Shown here one piece after another: positions 21,937 through 33,624 of a DNA stretch of 64,000 nucleotides. Numbering within the stretch: the first letter of the stretch is position 1; each line of letters starts with the position of its first letter. The stretch covers positions 124,001-188,000 of the forward strand of contig JBEWZL010000209.1 of the NCBI GenBank assembly GCA_045837725.1. Direction: 5' to 3'. A program made the translations under genes and the position numbers. The DNA is from Vermamoeba vermiformis. Taxonomy: Eukaryota; Tubulinea; Echinamoebida. Under the pieces are notes generated by a model. It saw nothing but the letters and a program-made list of their open reading frames with translations. It did no database searches and was not told where the DNA came from.

Positions 21937-24675
21937 TTAATTTACATTTTGTTGCTGTTCCTTCTTCTTTGACCGTTCTTTTGTATACAACTCTTTGACT
22001 TTTTGAAGTGCTGTTATTATGTCCTGGAAGCTTGGTCGCTTGTCTGGATCTGCATCCCAGCCTAAATGAAGATATATTAGCCTGTGTCACACTCCCCGCG
22101 CTCTATTATTGTGCTTACACTTGGTCATGAGCTCTACAAACATGGGCGGACAGTTGGGCGGAATGGTCGGTCTGAGATTGTGCTGCGAGGTCTGAATGAT
22201 GATCTGGAAGTCGTAGCGCAAGTTCTGATGCTCGCTGTAGGGCCGCTGATAGTGTCCCGTCATGCACTTGGTCACGAGCTCCCACAGCACAATGCCAAAC
22301 GAGTACACGTCGGACTTGGTGGTGTACTCGTGCTTGGCGTACACTTCAGGGGCGCTGTACAAGTACGTGCCGCGCAGCTTGGCGAGTGTGGAGTTGTTCT
22401 GCGTGTCGTTGAAGCGTGCCAGCCCAAAGTCCGCGACCTTGACAATCCAGTGCGTGTCCACGAGCAGATTGGAGGCCTTGACATCGCGGTGCAAGATCTG
22501 TGGGCGCCACTGATGCAGCACATTGAGCGCGGTGGCAGTCTCGGTGGCCAGAGTGATCACCACGCCCCAATCGAACTTGAGATTGGTGGCACGTGTCATG
22601 AGATCGAGCAGTGAGCCGTAGGGCACGTATTCAGTGACGAGACAGAGCAGCGGGCGCAGCACACAGCCGTAGAACATGGTCACGTGACTGCCCTTGACGG
22701 CCGCGAGCACATTGAACTCTTGCTCGAACTGCTTGAACTGCGTGTTGTTGGTCTGATCTTTGAGCACTTTGATGCACACATCTTGACCGCGGTATCGGCC
22801 CTTGTACAACATGTGCTTGTCGGACTGCTTCAACTCCTCCAAGAACTCCAGCTCGCTGCCATTGATCTCCCAGTTGTTCTTCAGCACACTCACTGCTGTC
22901 TCGCGGAACTTTTGCGTCATGAACTGCGGCGAGGTCATCAGCTCTGTCATGTGATTCGCACTGCTCGTCGCGTGATTGACAGCTGGTGACACAGTGCCAC
23001 TGCCCTCGCGTGCCTCGACTGCATTCAACATGCCCTGCAATCGCTCCAAGATCTGCGCGAAGGACGGGCGCAGTTCAGGCTCGTGTGCCCAACACGCGGT
23101 CATCAGTGCCACGTACTCGGACTCCACGGCAGTCATTTGCTTCTTGCTCGCCTCGTCGGGCAGGGCAGGGCGCAGCGTGTTCTGCGTGACACCGATGATG
23201 ATCTGCGCCTTGTTCAGACCCTGGTACGGCTCTTGACGCGTCCACAGCTCCCACAGCACAATGCCGTACGAGTACACGTCTGCTTTGGTCGTGTAGCCCT
23301 TGGCTTCAAACACTTCGGGGGCAGTCCACGGCAAAGTGCCACAGAATGTCATGTTCTTGTCTTCGTTGTGAAATTTCGCGAGTCCAAAATCGGTCACTTT
23401 GACGCCGTAGTTCTCATCGACGAGCAGATTGTGGCTCTTGAGATCGCGGTGCATGATCGGCGGGTCAAACAGATGCATGTAGTTCATGCCCTTGGCGGCA
23501 TCGATTGCCATCTTGAGCATCACCTTGTACTCGAGGCTGGTCGTGTTCAGCACATCGCGCAGACTCCCGCGCGGCATGTACTGCGTGACCAGACACAGCT
23601 CCTCCTCGGCCATGCACACACCCATCAGCATCACAATGTTCGGATGGCGCAGCTTCTTCAACATGTTGGCCTCTGCTTTGAACTCGAGCAGCACGTCCTC
23701 GTGCAGCAGGGTGCGGAAGATGCGCTTGACTGCCACGGGGGTCTGGTGCCACTCGGCTAGCATCACTTCACCGCACGAGCCGAAGCCAATGCGCTTCTTG
23801 ATGAGCAGATCACGTGACGAGATCTTCACCGTGTCACCGCTCAGCAAACTGTCGTCACGTGACAGTTTGACACCACGTGATCGCGCGTGTCCGACCGTGC
23901 TGTGGTGCATCACATCGCTCAGGGTCTCGCTCGCCACTTTGCTGCGCTTGGTCTCTTCCTGTTCACTGAACGACAACTTGCGCTTGGTGCCACGTGACAC
24001 CACAGTGGTATTGCTCGAGGCCAGCTCCGTGTTGTGATTGGCAGCCTCGGCGACAGGCTCGTCAGACTCGGTCCAGAGATCAGCACTGGCGCCACACATG
24101 GGCTGCGAGTCCAATCTCTGCGTGGCCTCTTCTTCGCTGCCCATCGTGTGCAGCGTGTGTGGCCCCGGTGTTTGGCGCTCAATGTGCAGGCGATAGCGCC
24201 ACTCACTCACAATGTCCACCAGCGTGATCTCGTCGTAGTCCTTCAGCTCCATCACCTTGCCACTCTCCAGTCGGTGCTTGGTCTTCTCGCCGCGACGATG
24301 GATCGCAGCAGGATTCGCTCCTTTCTAATGACACGTCAGTTGAATGTACGCGCTGCTAATTCTTGGCTTCAAATAAATAATTTTCACATAAATTGGATAG
24401 TACACCAATGCTAAATATGCATAATGACCACTGAAATAATTAGAAAAATATTTTCTTCAAATTGAACAAAAATTCGATCCCCTTACAGCCACGACAGAGA
24501 CAATGCCCTTCTCTTTATTAAACACCAGTTCTATATGAACTCTGCTCAATCGCTTGTCATTGATGCCATTCCATCCTCGGCCAATGTTGTTGCTGCCAGC
24601 AGTCAAGAAGAACGTGGGTTGGTCTGGATCTTTGAGTGCAACGAGATAGGCTTTGAATGAGTCCCGTGTAGACAT
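21937..24675 (-). CDS. FHA domain plus two TKL-type protein kinase domains
   Basis: Exons 24487-24675, 22119-24324, 21937-22061 (839 aa). Residues 1-115 form an FHA (phosphothreonine-reading) domain split by an intron: NIGRGWNGINDKRLSRVHIE, then GANPAAIHRRG and a LESGKVMELKDYDEITL end. A basic, Ser-rich linker follows (RGTKRKLSFSEQEE). Kinase 1 is complete: GFGSCGEV loop, AVKRI, HRDLKSHN, DFGLAKF, APEVF. Kinase 2 keeps CIKVL lysine, HRDVKASN, DFGLARF and APEVY, but its glycine loop is replaced by LKQSDKHMLYKG. The C-terminal CWDADPDKRPSFQDI is completed only by the last exon. FHA-TKL-TKL is an architecture I do not know from described families. Confidence 0.9.
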
Positions 24676-24846
24676 TGAGCTCAATTCAAAGTCAAGTTCC
24701 AGTTGTTAGTCATGGTTAACAGCACATCAGCAGCACTAAGAATGACAGATCTGCTGCTTTATCAAAATTATTTTTTTTTCCTCTCAACGAGCGCGTGCTT
24801 AACTGAACAGTGCAGTGTCTGCGACTATTGACATATAATACACCTC

Positions 24847-26323
24847 ATGTGGCACAAGATTGTTCCCAGCACTAATCGCTTGCGCGCTGTGCTCAAGTGC
24901 AGCAGCAACAAGAAGGTGCGTTGAAGATGTGATCTGTTTCGATCAGCAGCTCAATTAACAGTCGTATTACCTATAACAGGTTGTTAGTAATACTACCAGC
25001 ATCTTTTTATTGAAGTCTAAGAGAGCTTATTGCACTCCTGGTCCTAAAGAGGTACAATCCTTGGTGTTAAACTCATCCTTTATCACTTGCTTGCTTCCGT
25101 ATATATATACGTTTAATATATTTAACAGCGTATCAATAGTCATAATCAGTCATATTCCTTGTGCATAATACAACTTTAATACTGATTTTTTCGATTAATT
25201 TTCATAATTATCAACAATTAGCTCAAAATGTGACTGGAATGCAAGGCAGTCCTACACAATAGCGCGCATATAAATAATAAAATTAAAATATCGCCCTTTG
25301 ATAAAGCAACGCCACTAACCCTGTGCGTTTGATCAGGTGACGGTTCGTGATGCCCTCAACATGGCTTTGGATGAGGAACTCGCGCGTGACCCGAAAGTGT
25401 TCTTGATGGGCGAAGAAGTTGCGCTCTACAACGGTGCTTACAAGGTGTCTAAGGGCCTCCACGCCAAGTACGGCTCAGATCGCATTATCGACACTCCGAT
25501 CACTGAATCTGGCTTCACCGGTCTCGGAGTCGGAGCAGCCATGGGTGGCACTAGACCCGTGATTGAGTTCATGACCTGGAACTTTGCTCTGCAAGCGATT
25601 GATCACATTGTGAACACAGCGGCCAAGACGCGCTACATGAGTGGCGGCAACTTCGAGCTGCCCATCACATTCCGCGGTCCCAATGGTCCCCCAACTGCTG
25701 TCGCGGCACAACACTCGCAGTGCTTTGCGGCCTGGTACTCGTCACTCCCGGGCATCAAGGTCGTGGCCCCCTACTCGGCTGAAGATGCCAAGGGTCTGTT
25801 GAAGAGCGCTATTCGCGACAACAACCCCGTGGTGGTGCTCGAGAACGAGCTGTGCTACAACTACAAGTTCCCGCTCAGCGTCGAGGCTCAGAGCGCTGAC
25901 TTCTTGGTGCCGATTGGCAAGGCGAAGATTGAGCGTCAGGGCAGCGATGTGACGGTGATTACACACAGCAGATTGGTGGGTGAAGCGATCAAGGCCTCCG
26001 ATCAGCTCAAGGGCGAGGGCATCAGCGTGGAGGTGATCAACTTGCGCACGATCAGACCGCTGGATCTGGACACGATCATTGCCTCGGTGAAGAAGACTGG
26101 TCGCGTGGTCACTGCCGAAGAAGGATTCGTGCAGTGCGGTGTGGGCGCAGAGATTGCAGCGCTGTTGATGGAGCACTGCTTCGATTACCTCGATGCCCCC
26201 GTAGAACGAGTGGCAGTGGCTGATGTGCCCATGCCCTACGCCAAGTCCATTGAAGATCTGGCCATTCCGCAAGCACACAACATTATCAATGCGATCAAGC
26301 GCGTCACTTACCGCAGCAAATAA
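24847..26323 (+). CDS. PDHB: Pyruvate dehydrogenase E1 component, beta subunit (mitochondrial)
   Basis: Beta subunit of the thiamine-diphosphate E1 that decarboxylates pyruvate in the mitochondrial matrix. Exons 24847-24915, 24980-25051, 25337-26323 (375 aa). The first two exons encode a basic, Ser-rich leader ([17 protein letters not shown]) typical of mitochondrial import. The mature part has [64 protein letters not shown] and AAQHSQ. Length matches the family. Divergent from the FHA kinase gene (171 bp spacer); convergent with adenosylhomocysteinase. The exon is essentially free of CACGTG. Confidence 0.97.
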
Positions 26324-26573
26324 GAGAGCTATGTAGCTGATTGAAAGATATGTAATAAACTAATCGTGAGTAACAACACCGCGGTCCAAATGAGGGTGCT
26401 CGTGCTAGGATGGACTCATATCTATTTGATGGACTCCGCAGTCGAGTGACGGAGGAGAGATTTATTCCGCAAAGAGTAAGTAATCGTGACAAAATTAGAC
26501 GTAAACACCTCGTGTGGGTGTGAATCGAGGGGCGCATATATTTAACAAGAAGAGAGAGTACAAAGCCCACTGC

Positions 26574-28064
26574 TTAGTATCTGTAGTGGTTGGGCTTGTA
26601 AGGACCAGAGGTGTTGACACCGAGGTAGTCAGCTTGACCGCTGGTGAGCGTGGTCAACTTGACACCCAAGTGTTCCAAGTGCAAGCGAGCGACTTCTTCG
26701 TCGAGCTCCTTGGGCAAGAAGTGCACACCAATGGAGTACTTGGCGGGCTCGGTCCAGAGAGCGATTTGAGCGAGGGTCTGGTTGGTGAATGAAGAGCTCA
26801 TGACGAACGAAGGGTGACCGCTGGCACAGCCCAAGTTGACCAAGCGACCTTGAGCGAGCAAGATGACGTGACGACCGTTGGCAAGAGTGTAACGATCAAC
26901 TTGAGGCTTGATGTTGACCTTCTTGGTGGCGTTGGCGTTGAGCCACTTGACGTCAATTTCGAGATCGAAGTGACCAATGTTGCAGAGAATGGCGTTGTCG
27001 TGCATCACAGCCATGTGTTCACCGCGAATAACGTCCTTGCAGCCAGTAGCAGTGACGAAGATTTGACCTTGAGGAGCGGCCTCGTCCATAGTCACGACTT
27101 GGAAGCCTTCCATGGCAGCTTGGAGAGCGTTGATCGGATCGATTTCAGTGACCAAGACGCGAGCTCCCATACCCTTGAGGGATTGAGCGCAGCCCTTGCC
27201 GACATCACCGTAGCCAGCAACAACGGCGACCTTACCGGCAATCATGACGTCGGTGGCGCGCTTGATGCCGTCCAAGAGGGATTCACGGCAACCGTACAAG
27301 TTGTCGAACTTGGACTTGGTGACACTGTCGTTGACGTTGATGGCGGGGACCTTCAACTTGCCCTTCTCCAACATCTTGTACAAGTTGTGGACACCAGTGG
27401 TAGTTTCTTCGGAGATACCTGATGAGAAAAAAAATATCAGCGCCGATTCTAATATTAAATCGTACTGCGATGGTATTAATTAATTGTCGGGGCATCATTC
27501 CCATCTTTAAAGCGATAATTGGAATTATCGGATTGGGATTCGCATCTCGGGTTTAATTAAAATAATTCTCTTACCCTTAATCTCAGAGAGCAATTCGGGG
27601 TAGCTCTCGTGAACGAGGTTGGTCAAATCACCACCGTCGTCCAAAATCATGTTGAGGGGCTGGCCATCCTTGAAGATCAAGGTTTGCTCGATGCACCACA
27701 AGTACTCCTCTTCAGTTTCGTTCTTCCAAGCATAGACAGGAGTGCCAGCAGCAGCAATAGCAGCAGCGGCGTGGTCTTGAGTGGAGAAGATGTTGCAGCT
27801 GGACCATTGAACATCAGCACCGAGTTCGATCAAAGTCTCGATCAGAACGGCGGTTTGGATCGTCATGTGCAAACAGCCAGCAATACGAGCACCCTTCAAG
27901 GGCTTCTTGGGGCCGTACTTGGAGCGCAAAGCCATCAAGCCAGGCATTTCCTTCTCGGCGAGCTCGACTTCCTTGCGACCCCATTCGGCCAACTTGATGT
28001 CGGCGACCTTGTAGTCGGGCTTGTTCTTCAACTTCTCTCTCAACAAAGTGACGGTGGCGGACAT
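26574..28064 (-). CDS. AHCY: Adenosylhomocysteinase (SAHH)
   Basis: Cytosolic NAD-dependent enzyme that hydrolyses S-adenosylhomocysteine to adenosine and homocysteine, keeping methylation running. Exons 27575-28064 and 26574-27418 (444 aa). Seen: [68 protein letters not shown], the Rossmann motif GYGDVGKG, and the C-terminal KPNHYRY that reaches the neighbouring active site. Start is the only ATG before the conserved block; a 5' UTR intron ending CACGTAG is possible. Codon usage is strongly biased, as for a highly expressed gene. Confidence 0.97.
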
Positions 28065-28240
28065 GACTGGTTTGATGTTGTCTACGTGAATAAGTAACAG
28101 AGACAAATGATCACGAGCGGTGCGTTGATTTTTTAACAGGTCTGAATGAGGCACGTGACCTCGCTCCAATCACTGCGCACCGCACTCGAACAAACAATTC
28201 TCTCCCGCATAGTCGCGCACTCTACCTTACATACGGAACC

Positions 28241-29224
28241 ATGGCATTTGTTCTCCGTTCTTTGGTTTCTCGTGCCTTTTACTCGCGGATCGTGCGATCT
28301 GATCGGGTCCGAAAGAACGTGACTTCATTGTGGTCTAGTCGTCGCACTGGCAGCAGACTATTAAGTACACATCATGGAGATCATACTGGTCCTAATCAAG
28401 GGGTGCAATGTCACTTCAATCCGAATAAATTCAGCTGCTTCAAGTGCTGGTCGTGCGAGCATGTAGCACACGAATACAGCTTCTTCTGTCATCACTGCAA
28501 CACGGTGCAACCTCCGTGCAAGCACTGCAATTATTTTGAATATTTCAATTGGTAGGGCCCTCGTATTATTAATAACTTAGTTGCACTTAACGTTCTGAAA
28601 CACTTTCACATTATTAATAACTGCTTGGATAGTATATTAATATTACAAATATTAGTCCCACTACATTTGACTTGGATGTCGATCGCCTAGCTGCTCGTTA
28701 CAAAGATCTGCAACGACATTTACACCCGGATATCTTTAGTAAAAAGAGCAAGGTAAATAATATTATTGAATACTCTGATCGCTTACACCTCTACTAGGAA
28801 GAGCAGATCTTATCGCTTGAACAGTCAGCAATGGTGAACGACGCGTACAAGATCCTGAAGCAGCCTTACACACGCGCTGCGTATTTGGTAAGGCCTAAGT
28901 TTTCACTACAATCGACACCGTATTAACACAGCACAGCTCAAACTGCACGGTGTAGAAGTAGATCAAGAAAATCAATCAATTTCAGATCCAGAACTCTTGG
29001 GCGCTGTCATGGACTTGCGCGAGGCTATTGAAGAGGCAGAGAGCATCCCTCAGATCAATGATATTGCCTCGCACATCGCGGCCAAGAATGACGAGTGCAT
29101 TGTAGCGTTAAAAGACGCCTTTGCCACGTTGGATCTGGATCGAGCACGCGAGTGGACGATAACGCTCAAATACTACACCAAACTGCAAGAGGAGGTCGAA
29201 AATAAGAAACTGCGCATCCGATAG
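28241..29224 (+). CDS. HSCB: HSCB/HSC20 Fe-S cluster J-protein cochaperone
   Basis: J-protein that recruits the mitochondrial Hsp70 and the ISCU scaffold for Fe-S cluster delivery. Exons 28241-28551, 28656-28752, 28798-28887, 28937-29224 (261 aa). Residues 1-45 form a basic Ser/Arg mitochondrial leader. A cysteine-rich domain follows, with CFKCWSC, CHHC and CKHC, more cysteines than the four of human HSCB. The J domain has the HPD triad in LHPDIF. The C-terminal three-helix part shows LREAIEEAES and LKYYTKLQEEVENK. Divergent from adenosylhomocysteinase with a 176 bp promoter carrying one CACGTG. Confidence 0.94.
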
Positions 29225-29395
29225 TGTCTGTAGTATTGTATAATAGTGTTTGTGTGTTAAATAGTGCATTAAGACAATTCTGCGGTGAATTATTCTATAT
29301 TTGCAACGACTGCGAGCACCACGCATTGTTATTAGAGCACTGACTTTGAAGCTTATTTGTTGCAAATAACATACATACAACTAGCTACTGACATC

Positions 29396-30268
29396 ATGGA
29401 GAGTGCTGGTCAAGACACGTCAAATCTAATGGAAATAATTATCAAGCACAACAAAGACGAGCATAAAATTAAAATATCACCTAAGGCTACATTGAATGAA
29501 TTGCGCAAGTCTATTCAAGATGTCACGCAAATTCTGCCTGGTAATTAATATTTTTAATTTGAAAATTTTTCTTTAGAATTTGCAGCAGATCTGAGAATAA
29601 CGCAATATTGACTGACAGGTCTGCAAAAGTTGATGTTTAAAGGAATATTGAAGGGCGAGGACAAGACCCTCGATGAGCTCGGTGTCAAGCCCAATACGCG
29701 GATCATGGTGGTCGGCTCGTCGCTGCAAGAAGTGATGAGCTTGAGTGCTGGTCCAACGCCTGAAGAGAAGAAGAAGCTCGAAGAGGAGCCTGCGAACACC
29801 AACCCTCTCAGCGAACAACTCGTAAGTAGCGTCACGTACTGGAAATTGAATGCGTGGACTGACTGGATGTAGCCGCACAAGAAAATCATCGACAAGGGCT
29901 TGCCTGAAGGTGCAGACAAGGGCTACAAGGGCCGTAATGTACGCACTACACACCACGCACGACAACACTAACGCAATGCACAGGATCCGCTGCCGCAGAA
30001 TGGAGTGCAAGCGCTGTACAACAGCCGCGGCACCAAAGTGCGTCTGTCGTTCAAAGTGTTCGCGGGGGAGCTGTGGATCAGCAGCGCGACTGACACGCAG
30101 AAGCTCATGTTCGCGCAGATCAAGAGCATTCACAACGAGCCCATCAAGGGCAATGAGGACTATCACATCATCAGTCTGCAGGTCGGAGCCAGTGAGAACT
30201 CGCGCATCTATTTGTACTTTGTGCCCGCGCAGTACGTCAAGGCCATCAAGGACACCATTCTGTTCTAG
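29396..30268 (+). CDS. UBFD1: UBFD1-like ubiquitin-family domain protein
   Basis: Ubiquitin-like-domain protein of poorly known function, linked to signalling and proteasome binding in animals. Exons 29396-29540, 29619-29821, 29873-29938, 29984-30268 (232 aa). Residues 12-90 form the ubiquitin-like fold (IIIKHNKDEHKIKI, QKLMFKGILKGEDKTL, RIMVVGSS). The family-specific C-terminal part has KIIDKGLPEG, GTKVRLSFKVFAGELWI, GNEDYHIISLQ and FVPAQYVKAIKDTI. A perfect TGACACGTGTCA lies ten bases after the stop (30278-30289). Confidence 0.93.
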
Positions 30269-30448
30269 ACCTCTGTTTGACACGTGTCATTCACGCACTT
30301 GTACAGTTCCATTCTTGTAAAGTTAAGCTTGCCGCACATTGAATTCGAGTTTTATTCGAGGTAGTAATAGTACAAAAAAAAACAACAAAATGACAATTAA
30401 ACAGCAAGTATTCACAATTAACGAGTGCTATGTACAAATAAGGCAAGT

Positions 30449-32590
30449 TCACATGGGCCGCTGGTCCGGGTTCATGGGAATTTGTTTCGGGACATTCTGC
30501 GCAGGGGCAGTCAAATAGGGCTGCGGGGGTGCGGTGCGATTTGGCGGCATAGTGCCAGCAGTGGGTGGCCCTGGTCGATAGCCCGTGGGACTGGGCACGG
30601 CTTGATTCCAAATTAGGCGCGCAGGGTTCTTCGCATTGGGTGGCATGGGCGGGGGATTGGGCGAGGGCGCGACGTTGTTGTGCCACTTCATGTTGCTCGG
30701 ACGCGAGGGCAGTGGCGCAGTGCCAGTGGGATAGGGACCAGGCGCAGACGGGTTGACACCTGATGGCACCGTGCCTTGCGGACCACGTGCGGGGGTCTGA
30801 CTCGGCGCAGGTCCGGGTTTGGGCGGGGACGGGTACGGCATCGCAGCACCGCTCGGGGACTGGTAGGTGTGGGGCTCGGGTGGCGGATTGGACGCGTGTG
30901 AGGGCGCAGGATAGGGACCCGTGTTGATCATCATGGGCCCTGGTGCAGTGTTCGGGGCATTCATTGCGGGGTTCTGCGAGGGCGGGAAATAATTCGGACC
31001 GGAGCTTGGGTTCATGGAGGGTGCTTTGGGATAGCCAGCGGTGGGGAATGGTGCGGGGTAGGGCGCGGGAGTGGGGCCAGTGGGCTTGGTTTGATCGAAG
31101 GGATAGGAGGGTGCAGTGCCGTAGGGGGAGGGCGGGGCAAAGGGTGAAGTCGGGGGACCTGCAACGGGGAAATTGATCGAGTGCGAGGTCATGCCGGGCT
31201 GTGGCTTGACAGGAGGTGCTGCGTACGAGCCTGTGGGTGGCATGCCCGGTCCAGGCATCATTTCCTTTTTGGGCTTGACATCCATCTCGCGCGGAGGACC
31301 AGGCTGCTGTTTGACAGGCCACTCGGGGTAATTGAACGCCGCTTGTGACTGCGGTGCGTGCGTGAGTGAGAGCGGCGTGTGCGCAGAGCTCTGTTGCGGC
31401 ATGAATTCAATGCGGAAGTCGTGCCAGTCCAGACACTCGTACGTCTGACTCGGCACGCGATCGTAGAGCTCGCTGAGTGTCTTGTCGCGGAAGTGCAGCT
31501 GCGGCAGTGGCATTCTGTTGGGCAGTGGCACGAGACTCAAGAACACGGCGTCGATGTTCTGCGTGCTCGGGGCTGGTGCAGTGCTCGCAGTGACAGGTGT
31601 CACTTGACTTGGTTTGACACTCGCTTGACTAGGACTCTTCTTGGTGTTCTGACTCGGTGTTGAGGTGCTGCTATTATTAGCGCCGCTGTTGCTCGAAGTC
31701 AGCGCGCGTCGTTTGCGCACAGGCTTCTCGTCCTCGTCCTCGTCACTCTCTTCGCTCTCACTGCCGCGGCGCGTGGACTTCTTGCGCTTGTTGTTTGCAG
31801 ATGGATCCACGCTCTTCTTTGCAGGCACGCGCTTCTTGCTGGTCTCGCTGCTGGCAGTCAAGACTTTGCGGTTCTTTTCGTCCTCGTCGTCGTCCTCGCC
31901 CACAAACAGCATGCCCTGTGCAATGGCCTGTTCGAGACTGGGCTGTGACTTGTCGCGCTTGATCTTCTGCGTCACGCTGGTGTAGTATTTCCTTAAATAG
32001 ACATTCGACTTCTGCTTCAGCTTGGCACGTGACAGCACGCAGGCCGGACAGTACCACTTGGGCACTTCAGCGACCTGTTCGAGTGAGAGTGCGGAGGGCA
32101 GACAGTAGGTGTGACGGCCCTTGTTGCAGCCGTCGCAGATGAGCAGTTCTTGCGCGCTGTCGCCACTGCCGCACTGCTCGCACATCACCGTCTCCGGATC
32201 CACCCACTGTTGCGCACCTGTCGCGTCACGTGTCTTGGGCGCACTCGTGCCACCACGTGTCACGTGCGAGGGTTGTGGTGGCACTACGGTCGGGGCTGGC
32301 GCGCGTCGCACTTTGTTGGGCACGGGAGATGTGGCTCGGAAACTGGAGAGACCGGGCATCAAGGGCGACACCTCGGGCTCGGGTGCGAGGTCCATGGACA
32401 TGTGCGATCGATCGAAGTACGAGGTGTCTGCGTCGTCGAACAGGCCTTGACTGGGACCGAATGAATCCATCATGTCAAAGGTCGATCTGTCGTCCACGCC
32501 TTGATCGATGCCAAATCCCGACAAGGACATTACGCCACCCCTGTCGTTGTCACCACCGAGGTGGTAGTCGGCGAGGCCGGAATCCATCAT
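30449..32590 (-). CDS. PHD-finger protein with Pro-rich C-terminus
   Basis: Single-exon gene of 713 residues, probably a chromatin reader. The start is ambiguous between two adjacent ATGs. Residues about 135-185 carry a C4HC3 PHD finger: MCEQCGSGD, LICDGCNKGRHTYC, WYCPAC. Before it lies an acidic/Met-rich region; after it KKRVPAKKS and KRKKSTRRG basic patches and an acidic SEESDEDEDEK stretch. Residues about 380-710 are Pro/Gly/Ala/Ser-rich, full of PYP and PGP units. The short LHFRDKTLSELYDRVPSQTY block may be a separate small motif. Not tied to a named family. Exonic CCAAATTAGG lies at 30608-30617. Confidence 0.87.
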   Translation of the reverse strand: MMDSGLADYHLGGDNDRGGVMSLSGFGIDQGVDDRSTFDMMDSFGPSQGLFDDADTSYFDRSHMSMDLAPEPEVSPLMPGLSSFRATSPVPNKVRRAPAPTVVPPQPSHVTRGGTSAPKTRDATGAQQWVDPETVMCEQCGSGDSAQELLICDGCNKGRHTYCLPSALSLEQVAEVPKWYCPACVLSRAKLKQKSNVYLRKYYTSVTQKIKRDKSQPSLEQAIAQGMLFVGEDDDEDEKNRKVLTASSETSKKRVPAKKSVDPSANNKRKKSTRRGSESEESDEDEDEKPVRKRRALTSSNSGANNSSTSTPSQNTKKSPSQASVKPSQVTPVTASTAPAPSTQNIDAVFLSLVPLPNRMPLPQLHFRDKTLSELYDRVPSQTYECLDWHDFRIEFMPQQSSAHTPLSLTHAPQSQAAFNYPEWPVKQQPGPPREMDVKPKKEMMPGPGMPPTGSYAAPPVKPQPGMTSHSINFPVAGPPTSPFAPPSPYGTAPSYPFDQTKPTGPTPAPYPAPFPTAGYPKAPSMNPSSGPNYFPPSQNPAMNAPNTAPGPMMINTGPYPAPSHASNPPPEPHTYQSPSGAAMPYPSPPKPGPAPSQTPARGPQGTVPSGVNPSAPGPYPTGTAPLPSRPSNMKWHNNVAPSPNPPPMPPNAKNPARLIWNQAVPSPTGYRPGPPTAGTMPPNRTAPPQPYLTAPAQNVPKQIPMNPDQRPM

Positions 32591-33624
32591 CAGTATGACC
32601 TTTGAAAGATTTGATCAGACAAAATGTTCTCCGGTTGCTTGCAGTTGCAACGGAATTTTAAAAAACGTATTGTTATTAATATATCTCCTATTGTGATGGT
32701 TATTTAAATTATCGCGACGATTTTTGGATGTGGAGGAATTGCGTTTAATTTCTTAATTTCTGCCAAGATCACCGCTAATTCATCGAGCAAATAGCTTATT
32801 GTAATATCCATAATTATCTAATATACGTACTGTAGTCTAGTTAGCGGTTATTTGCTGTTTCGGTTCGTAAGATGAAAAGAATCTGTCACTGATTCGCTAA
32901 GTGTCGCGAGGGTCAGAGACAAGAGCTCAATTATGATAACTACAAGATCATGCACTACGATATACAATATTTAAGGCTGGTCTGTTAGTGCACAGACTGC
33001 TGTTGGCTGAATAAATTTTGCGTTCGCTGTGCCAACTAATTTGTTAACAAGAATTTCGCTCCTTATTTGGAAAAAGAATACTTGCAAGAACACGGAGCGA
33101 ACGGCCACACAATTTTGCGTGTAATTGCGATGGAACGGTGGGCTTGGTCGCAGGACTCTTTAGATCACGTTCCCGGTGATTTGACGCCGAAATGAAGAAT
33201 GCCGTACGAGGTGCCATAGCACTTGTTCGAACAAATGGAGTTATAGTATGGAGAATCGACTTTAGGCACCGTCGTTCAGATAGTCCAGCCTGGCCAGACT
33301 GAAGAGCTCTTGCTGATCGAAGCGAGAATTTAACTTGCGTGCTAACTTAACCGACCAGACCATTTCATTGCTATATGACGATGGCTTATGTCATATCTAC
33401 ATGTCTCGTAATTATTCATCGATCACCAAGCAAAACCGCCAACCATCAAAATTTCCCTCCTAAACGAAGCCCGCCAAATACCGCTCAAGTGACCGTTTTT
33501 GGTTTTTGAATTTTTTCCCGCGATTTGAAATTAATTTAGTTAATAGTCATCGCCTTGTTATTACCACTAGTGTGGGGCATATGCTTTATATTGTAATCGG
33601 TTGACGTCGTTTTTGAATGCAGAG
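32591..33624. other. Intergenic, divergent promoter region
   Basis: About 1 kb between the divergent PHD gene and the coiled-coil gene. It is AT-rich with no long ORF. A poly-purine/pyrimidine-poor stretch at 33100-33350 is less AT-rich but gave no recognisable RNA gene in either strand. Confidence 0.5.

Noticed and set aside
23083-23760. 225-codon plus-strand ORF opposite the FHA-TKL-TKL kinase
   Set aside because: Antisense shadow of the kinase 1 coding frame.
26409-26515. Short plus-strand ORF (MDSYLFDGLRSRVTEERF) between PDHB and SAHH
   Set aside because: Looks protein-like and ends near GTAAG, but no second exon fits in the small gap before SAHH.
30291-31322. 343-codon minus-strand ORF overlapping the PHD gene in another frame
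   Set aside because: Frame-shifted shadow of the Pro-rich repeats; His/Arg/Cys-rich with no motif.
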